NCBI GenBank assembly: GCA_946886255.1
Contig: CAMPIG010000188.1
Span: 1-8,696 of the forward strand
Direction of reading: 5' to 3'
Length of the DNA: 8,696 nucleotides
From: an uncultured Cellvibrio sp.
Lineage (GTDB): Bacteria; Pseudomonadota; Gammaproteobacteria; Pseudomonadales; Cellvibrionaceae
Position numbers and translations under genes: made by a program. Numbering within the stretch: the first letter of the stretch is position 1; every line of letters begins with the position of its first letter. Positions 1-8,437 of this stretch are shown one piece after another. The notes below the pieces were generated by a model. It was not told the origin of the DNA and ran no database searches. It saw only the letters and a program-made list of their open reading frames with translations.

Positions 1-447
1 ATGGCTCGCCTGAACAAAATTAACACCTCAACCAGCGGTGAAAGCGCTGCTGTACTGCGCAAGGAACTGCAAACCATCATGCAGAATTACTTCGGTGTAT
101 TCCGTAAAGGTGAATACATGCAGAAGGGTATTCAGCAGTTGGCTGAGCTGCGTCCGCGCGTTGAAAATGTATGTATCACCGATAAGAGCAGCGCATTCAA
201 TACTGCCCGTATCGAAGCGCTTGAATTACAAAATCTGTTGGAAGTGGCAGAAGCTACCGCTATTGCGGCGGAAGAGCGCAAGGAGTCTCGCGGTGCTCAC
301 GCCCGAGAAGATTTCCAGGATCGTGATGACCAGAATTGGTTGTGCCACTCCATTTATTTCCCGGCTGACAAACGTGTCGCCAAGCGTGCGGTAAATTTTG
401 CACCGCGCACTATGGAAGCGTTTGAACCTAAAGTTCGTACCTATTAA
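1..447 (+). CDS. sdhA: Succinate dehydrogenase flavoprotein subunit, C-terminal part (5' end outside window)
   Basis: The 148 visible residues match the C-terminal domain of SdhA, the FAD subunit that oxidises succinate to fumarate on the cytoplasmic face of the inner membrane. Seen directly: the family segment ESRGAH at fragment residues 95-100, followed by a DFQDRDDQNWLCHS stretch and the terminal KVRTY, all close to the E. coli C-terminus. The family is about 590 residues, so roughly three quarters, including the covalent FAD histidine and the substrate-binding arginines, lies upstream of the window. The ATG at base 1 is therefore an internal methionine and not the start. The stop TAA is 16 bases before sdhB, indicating co-transcription. 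No frameshift is visible. Confidence 0.96.
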   Translation: MARLNKINTSTSGESAAVLRKELQTIMQNYFGVFRKGEYMQKGIQQLAELRPRVENVCITDKSSAFNTARIEALELQNLLEVAEATAIAAEERKESRGAHAREDFQDRDDQNWLCHSIYFPADKRVAKRAVNFAPRTMEAFEPKVRTY

Positions 448-463
448 TCGGGGAGACAGATAA

Positions 464-1168
464 ATGTTGAAAGTTGAAGTCTACCGCTACAATCCTGACG
501 TCGATAAAGAGCCCTACATGAAAACCTATGAGATCGATACCCAGGGTAAAGATCTTATGGTGCTGGATGTACTGGAATTGTTAAAAGCCCAGGATGAAAG
601 CCTGGCCTATCGTCGCTCATGCCGTGAAGGTGTCTGTGGTTCCGATGGCATGAACATCAACGGCAAGAATGGTTTGGCTTGTATCAAGCCTTTGTCCGAA
701 TGTGTCAGGAACAACAAATTGGTGCTGCGTCCGCTGCCAGGTTTACCGGTAATCCGTGATCTCGTGGTTGATATGACCCAGTTTTATGACCAATACAAAA
801 AAATTGAGCCTTATTTGCAGAACGACACGCCAGCGCCGGCGATCGAGCGGTTACAATCACCGGAAGATCGTGAGAAGCTGGATGGCCTGTATGAGTGTAT
901 ACTTTGCGCCTGTTGTTCAACCAGTTGCCCATCTTTCTGGTGGAATCCCGATAAGTTCATTGGACCTGCCGGACTGTTGCAGGCTTACCGCTTTTTGGCG
1001 GATAGCCGCGACCTGGCCACCGAGAAACGCTTGTCTAACCTGGATGACCCCTTCAGCGTATTTCGCTGTCACGGTATCCAGAACTGTGTGGCGGTTTGTC
1101 CCAAAGGGTTAAACCCGACACGGGCCATTGGCCATATCCGCAACATGCTGTTACAGAGCGCTACCTAA
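464..1168 (+). CDS. sdhB: Succinate dehydrogenase iron-sulfur subunit
   Basis: SdhB, 234 residues (E. coli 238), passes electrons from the SdhA flavin through three Fe-S clusters to ubiquinone at the membrane anchor. The N-terminal ferredoxin-like domain has the [2Fe-2S] ligands C53, C58, D61 and C73 in CREGVCGSDG...GLAC. The C-terminal domain has CILCACCSTSC: C145, C148, C151 and C212 fit the [4Fe-4S] cluster, and C155, C202 and C208 fit the [3Fe-4S] cluster. The quinone-site residues known from E. coli have counterparts at P156, S157, W160 and H203. The start ATG follows GGGGAG at 450-455 with an 8-base spacer, and no upstream alternative fits. The gene is intact with all ligands present. 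Its stop codon is the loop of a candidate terminator hairpin. Confidence 0.98.
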   Translation: MLKVEVYRYNPDVDKEPYMKTYEIDTQGKDLMVLDVLELLKAQDESLAYRRSCREGVCGSDGMNINGKNGLACIKPLSECVRNNKLVLRPLPGLPVIRDLVVDMTQFYDQYKKIEPYLQNDTPAPAIERLQSPEDREKLDGLYECILCACCSTSCPSFWWNPDKFIGPAGLLQAYRFLADSRDLATEKRLSNLDDPFSVFRCHGIQNCVAVCPKGLNPTRAIGHIRNMLLQSAT

Positions 1169-1180
1169 GGTGGCGCTTTT
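1157..1180 (+). terminator. Candidate intrinsic terminator or attenuator at the sdhB stop
   Basis: AGCGCTACC (1157-1165) pairs with GGTGGCGCT (1169-1177), giving nine base pairs including one G-U. The three-base loop is exactly the sdhB stop codon TAA (1166-1168). Four T's (1177-1180) follow, then an interrupted T-rich stretch (GTGTATTTG). The stem is GC-rich and compact as in intrinsic terminators, but the T-tract is short, so partial termination is more likely than complete. It would let the sdh transcript end here while permitting some read-through into sucA. The structure is seen in the sequence; the function is inferred. Confidence 0.55.
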
Positions 1181-1203
1181 GTGTATTTGCAGGCGGTAAA
1201 TCT

Positions 1204-1250
1204 TTGATGCCTTGAGCCTGATAGCCCAGAAGATCAGTGCAAGGCATTAA
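1204..1250 (+). other. Long two-part hairpin in the sdhB-sucA gap
   Basis: TTGATGCCTTG (1204-1214) pairs with CAAGGCATTAA (1240-1250), 11 base pairs with one G-U. Inside it CTGAT (1218-1222) pairs with ATCAG (1233-1237). A 3-by-2 internal loop separates the stems and the terminal loop is 10 bases. No T-tract follows on either strand, so this is not a standard terminator. It could protect the 3' end of sdh mRNA, mark a processing site, or be an RNA or protein binding site. The function is unknown. Confidence 0.5.
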
Positions 1251-1260
1251 CTCTGTTCGC

Positions 1261-1276
1261 TGTAATTATGATCACA
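1261..1276 (+). promoter_or_regulatory. Candidate Crp/Vfr-type binding site upstream of sucA
   Basis: TGTAA-TTATGA-TCACA matches the Crp core TGTGA-N6-TCACA at nine of ten positions with the correct six-base spacer. Flanking bases extend the dyad (CGCTGT at 1258-1263 with ACAGCG at 1274-1279) but lack the A/T-rich flanks of the best E. coli sites. It lies about 150 bases before the sucA start, in the gap where a suc promoter is expected. If the site activated from about -61, the start point would be near 1330. The hexamer TATTGT (1318-1323) is then a weak -10 candidate without a good -35. The site is seen; its use is inferred. Confidence 0.4.
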
Positions 1277-1407
1277 GCGGCTTAAAAGCGGCGCCTTCGA
1301 CCACAAGTTGAGGGCGTTATTGTAGCTAACAGCTAGTTGATAGCAGGGGTAGTGGGCAGAGCCCAGGTCAGCGTCCTTCGCAGGTTATGCTGGCGGTCCC
1401 CATGATT

Positions 1408-1414
1408 AAGGTGG
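1408..1414 (+). promoter_or_regulatory. Ribosome binding site deciding the sucA start
   Basis: AAGGTGG lies five bases before the ATG at 1420. The in-frame ATGs at 1387 and 1402 have no comparable purine-rich sequence at the right distance. Only the protein starting at 1420 (MQDSIMEQFW) lines up with the E. coli SucA N-terminus (MQNSALKAWL). The 11 residues encoded between 1387 and 1419 therefore appear to be leader sequence. Confidence 0.65.
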
Positions 1415-1419
1415 GTGGA

Positions 1420-4254
1420 ATGCAAGACAGCATCATGGAGCAATTTTGGAGCACGTCGCACATCTCCGGTGGGAACGCTGCTTACGTCGAAGAGCTCTAC
1501 GACAAGTATTTACACGACGCGAATGCCGTTCCCGAAGAATGGCGCAACTATTTCGAACAATTACCGCGCGTCAACGGCGTTGTGACTCAGGATACCCCGC
1601 ACTCGGTGATTCGTGCTCAATTCGAGCAGCTAGGCAAAAGCCGCGTGCGTACCGTGACCGCTCCTGTGGCGGCAGGCTCAGTCAGCATTGAGCACGAGCG
1701 CAAGCAGGTAAAGGTTCTGCAACTTATCAGCTCCTATCGTTTCCGTGGGCATCAAAAAGCCCAGCTCGATCCATTAGGTTTAATGGAGCGTGAGCAGGTA
1801 CCGGACCTCGATCTTGGTTTTCACGGCCTTACCAACGCCGACCTCGATACGGTTTTTCAAACCGGTAATCTGTTTATCGGTAAAGAAGAAGCGCCTTTGC
1901 GTGACATCATCGCTGCATTGGAAAAAACCTACTGTGGCCATGTCGGCCCGGAGATCATGCACATCACCAACCTGGCTGAAAAGCAATGGTTGCAGCAGCG
2001 CCTGGAGAGTGTGCGCTCCAATCCTGAATTCAGCAAAGAACAACGTCTGGCTGTACTGGAACGTTTGACCGCAGCCGAAGGTCTGGAGCGTCATCTGGAT
2101 AGCAAATATCCTGGTACAAAGCGCTTCGGCCTGGAAGGTGGTGAGAGCTTTATTCCCCTTGTTGACGCCTTGGTGAAGCGTGCTGGTACCTACGGTGCGA
2201 AAGAAATTGTATTAGGCATGGCCCACCGTGGCCGTCTGAATACCCTGGTTAACGTGTTTGGTAAAAGCCCAGCGGATTTGTTTGCCGAGTTCGATGGCCG
2301 TCGTTTGGTTGATACGTCCGGGGATGTGAAATATCACCAGGGCTTCTCCTCCAATGTGATGACGCCGGGTGGCGAATTGCACATGGCGATGGCATTTAAC
2401 CCGTCGCACCTGGAGATTGTATCGCCAGTAGTTGAAGGATCTGTGCGTGCACGCCAGGATCGCCGTAAAGATAAAGTGGGCGGCAAGGTTGTACCTATTG
2501 TTGTTCACGGTGATGCAGCATTTGCCGGTCAGGGTGTGGTGATGGAAACCTTCCAGATGTCACAGACCCGCGCTTACGGCACTGGCGGAACGCTGCATCT
2601 CGTGATCAACAACCAGGTCGGTTTTACCACCAGCAAGCGTGAAGATGCCCGTTCAACGGAGTACTGCACTGACGTGGCCAAGATGATTGAGTGCCCCATC
2701 TTCCACGTGAATGGTGATGATCCTGATGCGGTCTTGTTTGTGGCGCAACTGGCCATGGATTACCGCTACGAGTTTAAGAAAGATGTGGTCATTGACCTGG
2801 TATGTTACCGCCGTCGTGGCCACAACGAGACAGATGAACCATCAACTACCCAACCGTTGATGTACAAGGTAATCCGCAGTCATAAAACCACCCGCACACT
2901 GTATGCTGATAAGCTGATCAGTGCTGGTTTGCTGGATCAGGTAACGGCTGACGAGATGACAAATAACTACCGTGCAGCACTGGATCGCGGCGAGCATGTA
3001 GCCAGCGGCTTGGTAAGCGAGCCGGATCGTTCGCTCTTTGTCGATTGGTCCGCTTACATTGGTCATGACTGGACCACACCCAGCGATACCAGTGTTGAGC
3101 TAAAAGCCTTGCAAGCGATTGCCAATAAAATGTGTGAAGTGCCCGACGGCATTGTCATGCAGAAGCAAGTTGAAAAAATCTACGAAGACCGCCGCAAGAT
3201 GGCAGGCGGTGCCTTGCCGCTTAACTGGGGTATGGCTGAGACATTGGCCTACGCCACTTTGGTGGAACAGGGCTACTTTGTTCGCATGACCGGTCAGGAT
3301 GTTGGGCGCGGTACCTTCTCGCATCGACATGCCGTACTTCATAGCCAAAAAGACGGCTCCAGCTATGTACCTCTGTCGCATATGAAAGAGGGGCAGCCGG
3401 ATTTCGAACTCTATGATTCTTACTTGTCAGAAGAAGCTGTATTGGCGTTTGAGTATGGTTACGCCACCACGGCGCCGGGGGGATTAGTCATTTGGGAAGC
3501 GCAATTTGGCGATTTTGCTAACGGTGCGCAGGTTGTGATTGACCAATTTATTACCAGTGGCGAGCACAAATGGGGCCGTCTATGCGGCCTGACAATGCTG
3601 TTGCCGCACGGTTACGAAGGGCAAGGGCCAGAGCACTCTTCTGCACGCCTTGAACGTTTCATGCAACTGTGCGCTGAACACAATATCCAGGTCTGTGTGC
3701 CCACCACACCGGCGCAAGTCTTCCATATGCTGCGTCGCCAGGCTGTTCGTCCGATGCGCCGTCCTTTGGTGGTAATGAGTCCCAAGTCGCTGCTGCGTCA
3801 CAAGTTGGCAACATCCACGCTGGAAGAGCTCGCTAACGGGCAATTCCAGAACGTGATCGCGGATGACAGTGTCGATCCTGCTAGAGTGAAGCGCGTCATC
3901 CTGTGCAGTGGCAAGGTTTATTACAACTTGTTGGAAGAACGTATTGCCCGTAATCAGGATAACGTTGCGCTGATTCGTCTTGAACAACTTTATCCATTCC
4001 CCGAACAAGAGCTGCGTGCCGCACTGGCGCCTTACGCCAATTTGCAGGATATCCGTTGGTGTCAGGAAGAGCCGATGAATCAGGGCGCCTGGTACAGCAG
4101 TCAGCATCACATACGTCGTGTGGTGCACGATCACAATCCAGATCTGTATCTGGATTACGTTGGTCGCGACGCATCGGCAGCACCAGCGGGCGGCTATATG
4201 TCTGCTCACCTTGAAGAACAAACACGTTTCATCAACGAAGCACTGAATGTTTAA
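1420..4254 (+). CDS. sucA: 2-oxoglutarate dehydrogenase E1 component
   Basis: SucA is the thiamine-diphosphate E1 enzyme that decarboxylates 2-oxoglutarate and transfers the succinyl group to the lipoyl arm of SucB. With the start at 1420 it has 944 residues (E. coli 933). An N-terminal segment (about 10-45) resembles the family's E2-docking region. The dehydrogenase E1 domain holds GMAHRGRLN (H269, counterpart of E. coli H260) and YHQGFSS (H306, counterpart of H298). The cofactor motif runs from GDAA (364-367) to NNQVGFTT (from 397), with D365 and N398 as likely Mg ligands. The transketolase-like pyrimidine domain starts near 601 and contains LLPHGYEGQGPEHSS, whose H739 fits E. coli H729. 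A C-terminal domain follows. The frame is also open upstream to an ATG at 1387, rejected on ribosome-site and alignment grounds. sucB starts 51 bases downstream. Confidence 0.97.
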   Translation: MQDSIMEQFWSTSHISGGNAAYVEELYDKYLHDANAVPEEWRNYFEQLPRVNGVVTQDTPHSVIRAQFEQLGKSRVRTVTAPVAAGSVSIEHERKQVKVLQLISSYRFRGHQKAQLDPLGLMEREQVPDLDLGFHGLTNADLDTVFQTGNLFIGKEEAPLRDIIAALEKTYCGHVGPEIMHITNLAEKQWLQQRLESVRSNPEFSKEQRLAVLERLTAAEGLERHLDSKYPGTKRFGLEGGESFIPLVDALVKRAGTYGAKEIVLGMAHRGRLNTLVNVFGKSPADLFAEFDGRRLVDTSGDVKYHQGFSSNVMTPGGELHMAMAFNPSHLEIVSPVVEGSVRARQDRRKDKVGGKVVPIVVHGDAAFAGQGVVMETFQMSQTRAYGTGGTLHLVINNQVGFTTSKREDARSTEYCTDVAKMIECPIFHVNGDDPDAVLFVAQLAMDYRYEFKKDVVIDLVCYRRRGHNETDEPSTTQPLMYKVIRSHKTTRTLYADKLISAGLLDQVTADEMTNNYRAALDRGEHVASGLVSEPDRSLFVDWSAYIGHDWTTPSDTSVELKALQAIANKMCEVPDGIVMQKQVEKIYEDRRKMAGGALPLNWGMAETLAYATLVEQGYFVRMTGQDVGRGTFSHRHAVLHSQKDGSSYVPLSHMKEGQPDFELYDSYLSEEAVLAFEYGYATTAPGGLVIWEAQFGDFANGAQVVIDQFITSGEHKWGRLCGLTMLLPHGYEGQGPEHSSARLERFMQLCAEHNIQVCVPTTPAQVFHMLRRQAVRPMRRPLVVMSPKSLLRHKLATSTLEELANGQFQNVIADDSVDPARVKRVILCSGKVYYNLLEERIARNQDNVALIRLEQLYPFPEQELRAALAPYANLQDIRWCQEEPMNQGAWYSSQHHIRRVVHDHNPDLYLDYVGRDASAAPAGGYMSAHLEEQTRFINEALNV

Positions 4255-4264
4255 TATTCAGTGT
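4240..4264 (+). other. Hairpin enclosing the sucA stop codon
   Basis: CACTGAAT (4241-4248) pairs perfectly with ATTCAGTG (4256-4263). G-U pairs and one A-T extend the stem on both sides (4240 with 4264, 4249 with 4255, 4250 with 4254). The sucA stop TAA (4252-4254) lies at the tip. The stem is AT-rich and has no following T-tract, so termination is unlikely. It may affect the E1 to E2 translation ratio or mRNA decay. Because the 5' arm encodes the last SucA residues, chance cannot be excluded. Confidence 0.4.
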
Positions 4265-4305
4265 GAGATGTTTACCGAATCACAGCGAGAGATAAAGGAA
4301 GAGCA

Positions 4306-5526
4306 ATGAGTATTGAAATTAAAGCCCCGACTTTCCCTGAATCCGTGCAGGATGGGACTATTGCGACCTGGCATAAGAAGCCGGGTGAGGCCGTATCACG
4401 CGATGAGCTGATCGTTGATATCGAAACCGATAAAGTTGTGTTGGAAGTTGTGGCGCCGGCTGATGGCAGCCTCAGCGAAATCATAAAAGGTGAAGGCGAC
4501 ACAGTTCTGAGCAATGAAGTGATTGCCATATTTGTGGAAGGTGCTGCGGCTGCTCCTGCTGAAAACAAAGAAGCCAAAGCGGAAGCACCGGCTGCGGAAA
4601 CCAAGCCGGCCGCTGGTGGCGACAAGCTGGTCAATCCTGCGGCACGCAAGATGGCAAGCGAAAACAACATCAATGCCGCTGAAGTATCCGGCACGGGCAA
4701 AGATGGCCGCGTTACGAAAGAAGACGTTGCCAATCATTTAAAATCCGCTCCGGCTAGCGCGCCGACTGCGAAAGCTTCTTCGGCAACTGCTGCGCCGGTA
4801 CCGGCGATGGACGCTGTGGGTGACCGCGTTGAAAAACGTGTACCGATGACTCGTCTGCGTAAGCGTATTGCTGAGCGTCTGTTGGAAGCATCCAGCACTA
4901 CCGCCATGTTGACCACCTTCAATGAGGTGAACATGGGTCCGATCATGGAACTGCGCGCCAAATACAAAGATCAGTTTGAAAAAGCCCATAACGGCACTCG
5001 CCTGGGCTTTATGAGTTTCTTTGTGAAAGCTGCTGCTGAAGCACTGCGCCGTTTCCCGGCGGTCAATGCGTCAATTGATAACAATGACATCGTTTATCAC
5101 GGTTATCAGGATATCGGTGTGGCCGTTTCTACCGACAAAGGTCTGGTGGTTCCGGTGTTGCGCAATACAGAAAATATGAGCCTGGCAACGATTGAAAACA
5201 CCATTCGTGATTTCGGCCTGCGTGCCCGTGATGGCAAATTGGGCATTGAAGAAATGTCTGGTGGTACTTTCACCATTACCAACGGTGGTGTGTTTGGTTC
5301 GCTTTTGTCTACTCCCATACTGAATCTGCCGCAGTCTGCCATTCTGGGCATGCACAAGATTCAGGAGCGCCCGATGGCCGTTAACGGCGAAGTAAAAATT
5401 CTGCCGATGATGTACCTGGCGCTGTCCTACGATCACCGTCTGCTGGACGGTAAAGAAGCGGTGCAATTCCTGGTAGCGATCAAAGATCTGCTTGAAGATC
5501 CGGCGCGCATCCTGTTGGAAATCTAG
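4306..5526 (+). CDS. sucB: 2-oxoglutarate dehydrogenase E2, dihydrolipoamide succinyltransferase
   Basis: SucB, 406 residues (E. coli 405), forms the core of the complex and transfers the succinyl group from lipoyl-lysine to CoA. The N-terminal lipoyl domain (about 2-78) has the ETDK motif with lipoylation site K43 (E. coli K44). An Ala/Pro/Lys-rich flexible linker spans about 79-108. The peripheral E1/E3-binding domain (about 109-145) contains [14 protein letters not shown] second Ala/Pro-rich linker (about 146-172) precedes the catalytic domain, which ends in SYDHRLLDG with catalytic H377 and D381 (E. coli H375 and D379). There is one lipoyl domain, as usual for this enzyme and unlike many pyruvate dehydrogenase E2s. 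AAGGA (4295-4299) lies six bases before the ATG. The gene is intact and probably co-transcribed with sucA. Confidence 0.98.
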   Translation: MSIEIKAPTFPESVQDGTIATWHKKPGEAVSRDELIVDIETDKVVLEVVAPADGSLSEIIKGEGDTVLSNEVIAIFVEGAAAAPAENKEAKAEAPAAETKPAAGGDKLVNPAARKMASENNINAAEVSGTGKDGRVTKEDVANHLKSAPASAPTAKASSATAAPVPAMDAVGDRVEKRVPMTRLRKRIAERLLEASSTTAMLTTFNEVNMGPIMELRAKYKDQFEKAHNGTRLGFMSFFVKAAAEALRRFPAVNASIDNNDIVYHGYQDIGVAVSTDKGLVVPVLRNTENMSLATIENTIRDFGLRARDGKLGIEEMSGGTFTITNGGVFGSLLSTPILNLPQSAILGMHKIQERPMAVNGEVKILPMMYLALSYDHRLLDGKEAVQFLVAIKDLLEDPARILLEI

Positions 5527-5564
5527 GTTATCTATCTCGGTTAACTGATGCCCCGTCTTACTTG

Positions 5565-5588
5565 GGTTGCCCGATAACTCGGGCAATC
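5565..5588 (+). other. Strong intercistronic hairpin between sucB and lpdA
   Basis: TTGCCCGA (5567-5574) pairs perfectly with TCGGGCAA (5579-5586) around the tetraloop TAAC. One G-U and one G-C pair extend it to ten base pairs (5565-5574 with 5579-5588). It lies wholly in the 90-base gap, so coding constraint does not explain it. The bases after it (ACATTGACC) have no T-tract, which argues against an intrinsic terminator. It could stabilise upstream sucAB mRNA or mark a processing point that sets lpdA expression separately. Confidence 0.5.
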
Positions 5589-5595
5589 ACATTGA

Positions 5596-7056
<1,461 letters not shown>

Positions 7057-7066
7057 TAATCGATCC

Positions 7067-7081
7067 GCAACATATTGTTGC
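7067..7081 (+). repeat. Short inverted repeat after lpdA
   Basis: GCAACA (7067-7072) and TGTTGC (7076-7081) form a perfect six-base-pair dyad around TAT, beginning 11 bases after the lpdA stop. No T-tract follows, so it is not a convincing terminator. It is the first of four inverted repeats in the 195-base gap before sucC. Confidence 0.35.
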
Positions 7082-7129
7082 AGTTCGGTTTCTATGAAGA
7101 AGATGAAGAAGACCGCAGAGTCTTACGCT

Positions 7130-7145
7130 TGAGTTAATAAACTCA
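7130..7145 (+). repeat. Inverted repeat TGAGTT-N4-AACTCA in the lpdA-sucC gap
   Basis: TGAGTT (7130-7135) and AACTCA (7140-7145) are perfect inverted arms around AATA. The 16-base dyad is AT-rich and compact, so it could be an operator for a dimeric regulator as easily as an RNA hairpin. I do not recognise it as the site of a known factor. Confidence 0.35.
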
Positions 7146-7152
7146 CCCAGGG

Positions 7153-7181
7153 GGCGGCGCTGTTCAAAAGACTCCGCCGTC
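7153..7181 (+). repeat. GC-rich hairpin in the lpdA-sucC gap
   Basis: GGCGGCG (7153-7159) pairs with CGCCGTC (7175-7181), seven base pairs with one G-U, around a 15-base loop. The stem is strong, but the loop is long and no T-tract follows. It overlaps the weak promoter-like hexamers at 7163-7190. Confidence 0.3.
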
Positions 7182-7190
7182 ATCGATAAC
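7163..7190 (+). promoter_or_regulatory. Weak sigma70-like promoter candidate before sucC
   Basis: TTCAAA (7163-7168) matches the -35 consensus at four of six positions. After 16 bases, GATAAC (7185-7190) matches the -10 consensus at four of six. Transcription would start near 7197, leaving a leader of about 55 bases before sucC. The matches are poor and the main support is the unusually large gap for a within-operon position, so this is speculative. Confidence 0.2.
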
Positions 7191-7197
7191 TTCCGTT

Positions 7198-7223
7198 GGC
7201 TTGTGATGAAAACTCATCAAGCT
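7198..7223 (+). repeat. Hairpin in the sucC leader
   Basis: TGATGA (7204-7209) and TCATCA (7214-7219) pair around AAAC. After a two-base bulge (7202-7203) the stem continues as GGCT (7198-7201) with AGCT (7220-7223), including one G-U. It ends 28 bases before the sucC start and does not cover the weak ribosome site near 7240-7244. It has no T-tract. A role in sucC translation or mRNA stability is possible but unproven. Confidence 0.35.
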
Positions 7224-7251
7224 CAACCATTCGTCAAAATGGAATAACACC

Positions 7252-8418
7252 ATGAATTTGCACGAGTATCAGGGTAAACAACTCTTTGCCCAATATGGTT
7301 TGCCTGTATCCAAAGGCATCGCCGCAGCGACTGTTGCTGAAGCGGTAGAAGCCGCCGACAAGATCGGTGGTGACATGTTTGTTGTTAAGGCTCAGGTTCA
7401 CGCCGGTGGTCGCGGTAAAGCGGGCGGTGTAAAGCTCGTTAAGAGCAAAGATGAAATCAAAGCTTTTGCCGAAAAATGGTTAGGCAAAAACCTGGTGACT
7501 TACCAAACTGATGAGAAAGGACAACCAGTTAGCCGTATCCTGGTGGAAACCTGTACTGACATCGCCAAAGAATTGTATTTGGGTGCTGTGGTTGATCGTT
7601 CCAGCCGTCGTATCGTGTTCATGGCTTCCACCGAAGGTGGTGTAGAAATCGAAAAAGTTGCACACGAAACGCCGGAAAAAATCCTCAAAGCGACTATTGA
7701 TCCATTAGTCGGTGCACAACCATTCCAGGGTCGTGAGCTGGCGTTCAAGCTAGGTCTGGAAGGCAAACAGGTTAATCAGTTCGTTAATATTTTCCTCGGC
7801 CTGGCCAAACTGTTTAAAGAAAAAGATCTGGCATTGCTGGAAGTTAACCCGCTGGTGATTACACCGGAAGGTAACTTGCATTGCCTGGATGCAAAGATGG
7901 TTATCGACGGTAATGCCCTGTACCGTCATCCCGAATTGAAAGAGATGCAAGATCCTTCGCAAGAAGATGCGCGCGAAGCGCACGCTGCTTCCTGGGAACT
8001 CAACTACGTTGCACTCGACGGCAATATCGGCTGCATGGTTAATGGCGCCGGTTTGGCGATGGGTACCATGGATATCGTTAAGCTGCACGGCGGCCAACCC
8101 GCTAACTTCCTTGACGTAGGCGGTGGTGCAACGAAAGAGCGCGTGGTAGAAGCATTCAAAATTATTTTGTCTGACGACAATGTTAAAGCCGTATTCATCA
8201 ATATCTTTGGTGGTATTGTGCGTTGCGACATGATCGCTGAAGGCGTTATCGGCGCTGTGAAAGAAGTTGGCGTAAAAGTACCGGTTGTTGTTCGCTTGCA
8301 AGGTAACAACGCTGAACTGGGTGCAAAAGTGCTGACTGACAGCGGCTTGAATATCATTGCTGACACCGACCTGACTGGCGCTGCCCAGAAAGTGGTTGCT
8401 GCAGCGGCTAACGCATAA
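7252..8418 (+). CDS. sucC: Succinyl-CoA synthetase beta subunit (ADP-forming type)
   Basis: SucC has 388 residues, the same as E. coli, and with SucD converts succinyl-CoA, phosphate and a nucleoside diphosphate to succinate, CoA and the triphosphate. The N-terminal ATP-grasp domain begins [12 protein letters not shown] and holds nucleotide-site residues K46 and GRG 53-55. The Mg ligands fit N199 in LEVNPLV and D213 in CLDAKM, at the same numbers as in E. coli. The C-terminal CoA-ligase domain contains the GGIVRCD segment (320-326), which contacts substrate and the alpha subunit. The ribosome site TGGAA (7240-7244) is weak for so highly expressed a gene. sucD follows after 19 bases. The preceding 195-base gap suggests some separate control of sucCD. 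Confidence 0.98.
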   Translation: MNLHEYQGKQLFAQYGLPVSKGIAAATVAEAVEAADKIGGDMFVVKAQVHAGGRGKAGGVKLVKSKDEIKAFAEKWLGKNLVTYQTDEKGQPVSRILVETCTDIAKELYLGAVVDRSSRRIVFMASTEGGVEIEKVAHETPEKILKATIDPLVGAQPFQGRELAFKLGLEGKQVNQFVNIFLGLAKLFKEKDLALLEVNPLVITPEGNLHCLDAKMVIDGNALYRHPELKEMQDPSQEDAREAHAASWELNYVALDGNIGCMVNGAGLAMGTMDIVKLHGGQPANFLDVGGGATKERVVEAFKIILSDDNVKAVFINIFGGIVRCDMIAEGVIGAVKEVGVKVPVVVRLQGNNAELGAKVLTDSGLNIIADTDLTGAAQKVVAAAANA

Positions 8419-8425
8419 GGGGCCC

Positions 8426-8432
8426 AGGGGGA
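8426..8432 (+). promoter_or_regulatory. Ribosome binding site of sucD
   Basis: AGGGGGA ends five bases before the sucD ATG at 8438. It is much stronger than the site before sucC, consistent with sucD being translated efficiently from the shared sucCD message. It supports 8438 as the start. Confidence 0.7.
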
Positions 8433-8437
8433 ACATC

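Noticed and set aside
1..3. ATG at the first base as the start of a short independent gene
   Set aside because: The product aligns internally with SdhA and the family extends about 440 residues further upstream, so this is an internal methionine of a gene cut by the window.
1308..1342. -35-like hexamers TTGAGG (1308) and TTGATA (1337) as a sucA promoter
   Set aside because: Neither has a credible -10 hexamer 16 to 18 bases downstream, so no promoter is annotated from them.
1323..1365. Small dyads TAGCT/AGCTA (1323-1335) and TGGGC/GCCCA (1353-1365)
   Set aside because: Five-base-pair stems with three-base loops are common by chance and show no link to another signal.
4262..4284. TGTGA and TCACA half-sites in the sucA-sucB gap, suggesting a Crp site
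   Set aside because: The spacer is 13 bases and not six, so a Crp dimer would not fit. It also sits between two tightly linked cistrons just ahead of the sucB ribosome site.
7094..7132. Tiny open frame encoding MKKMKKTAESYA in the lpdA-sucC gap, possibly a leader peptide
   Set aside because: No ribosome binding site precedes it, it has no run of regulatory codons, and no terminator-antiterminator pair follows. Twelve codons are easily found by chance.
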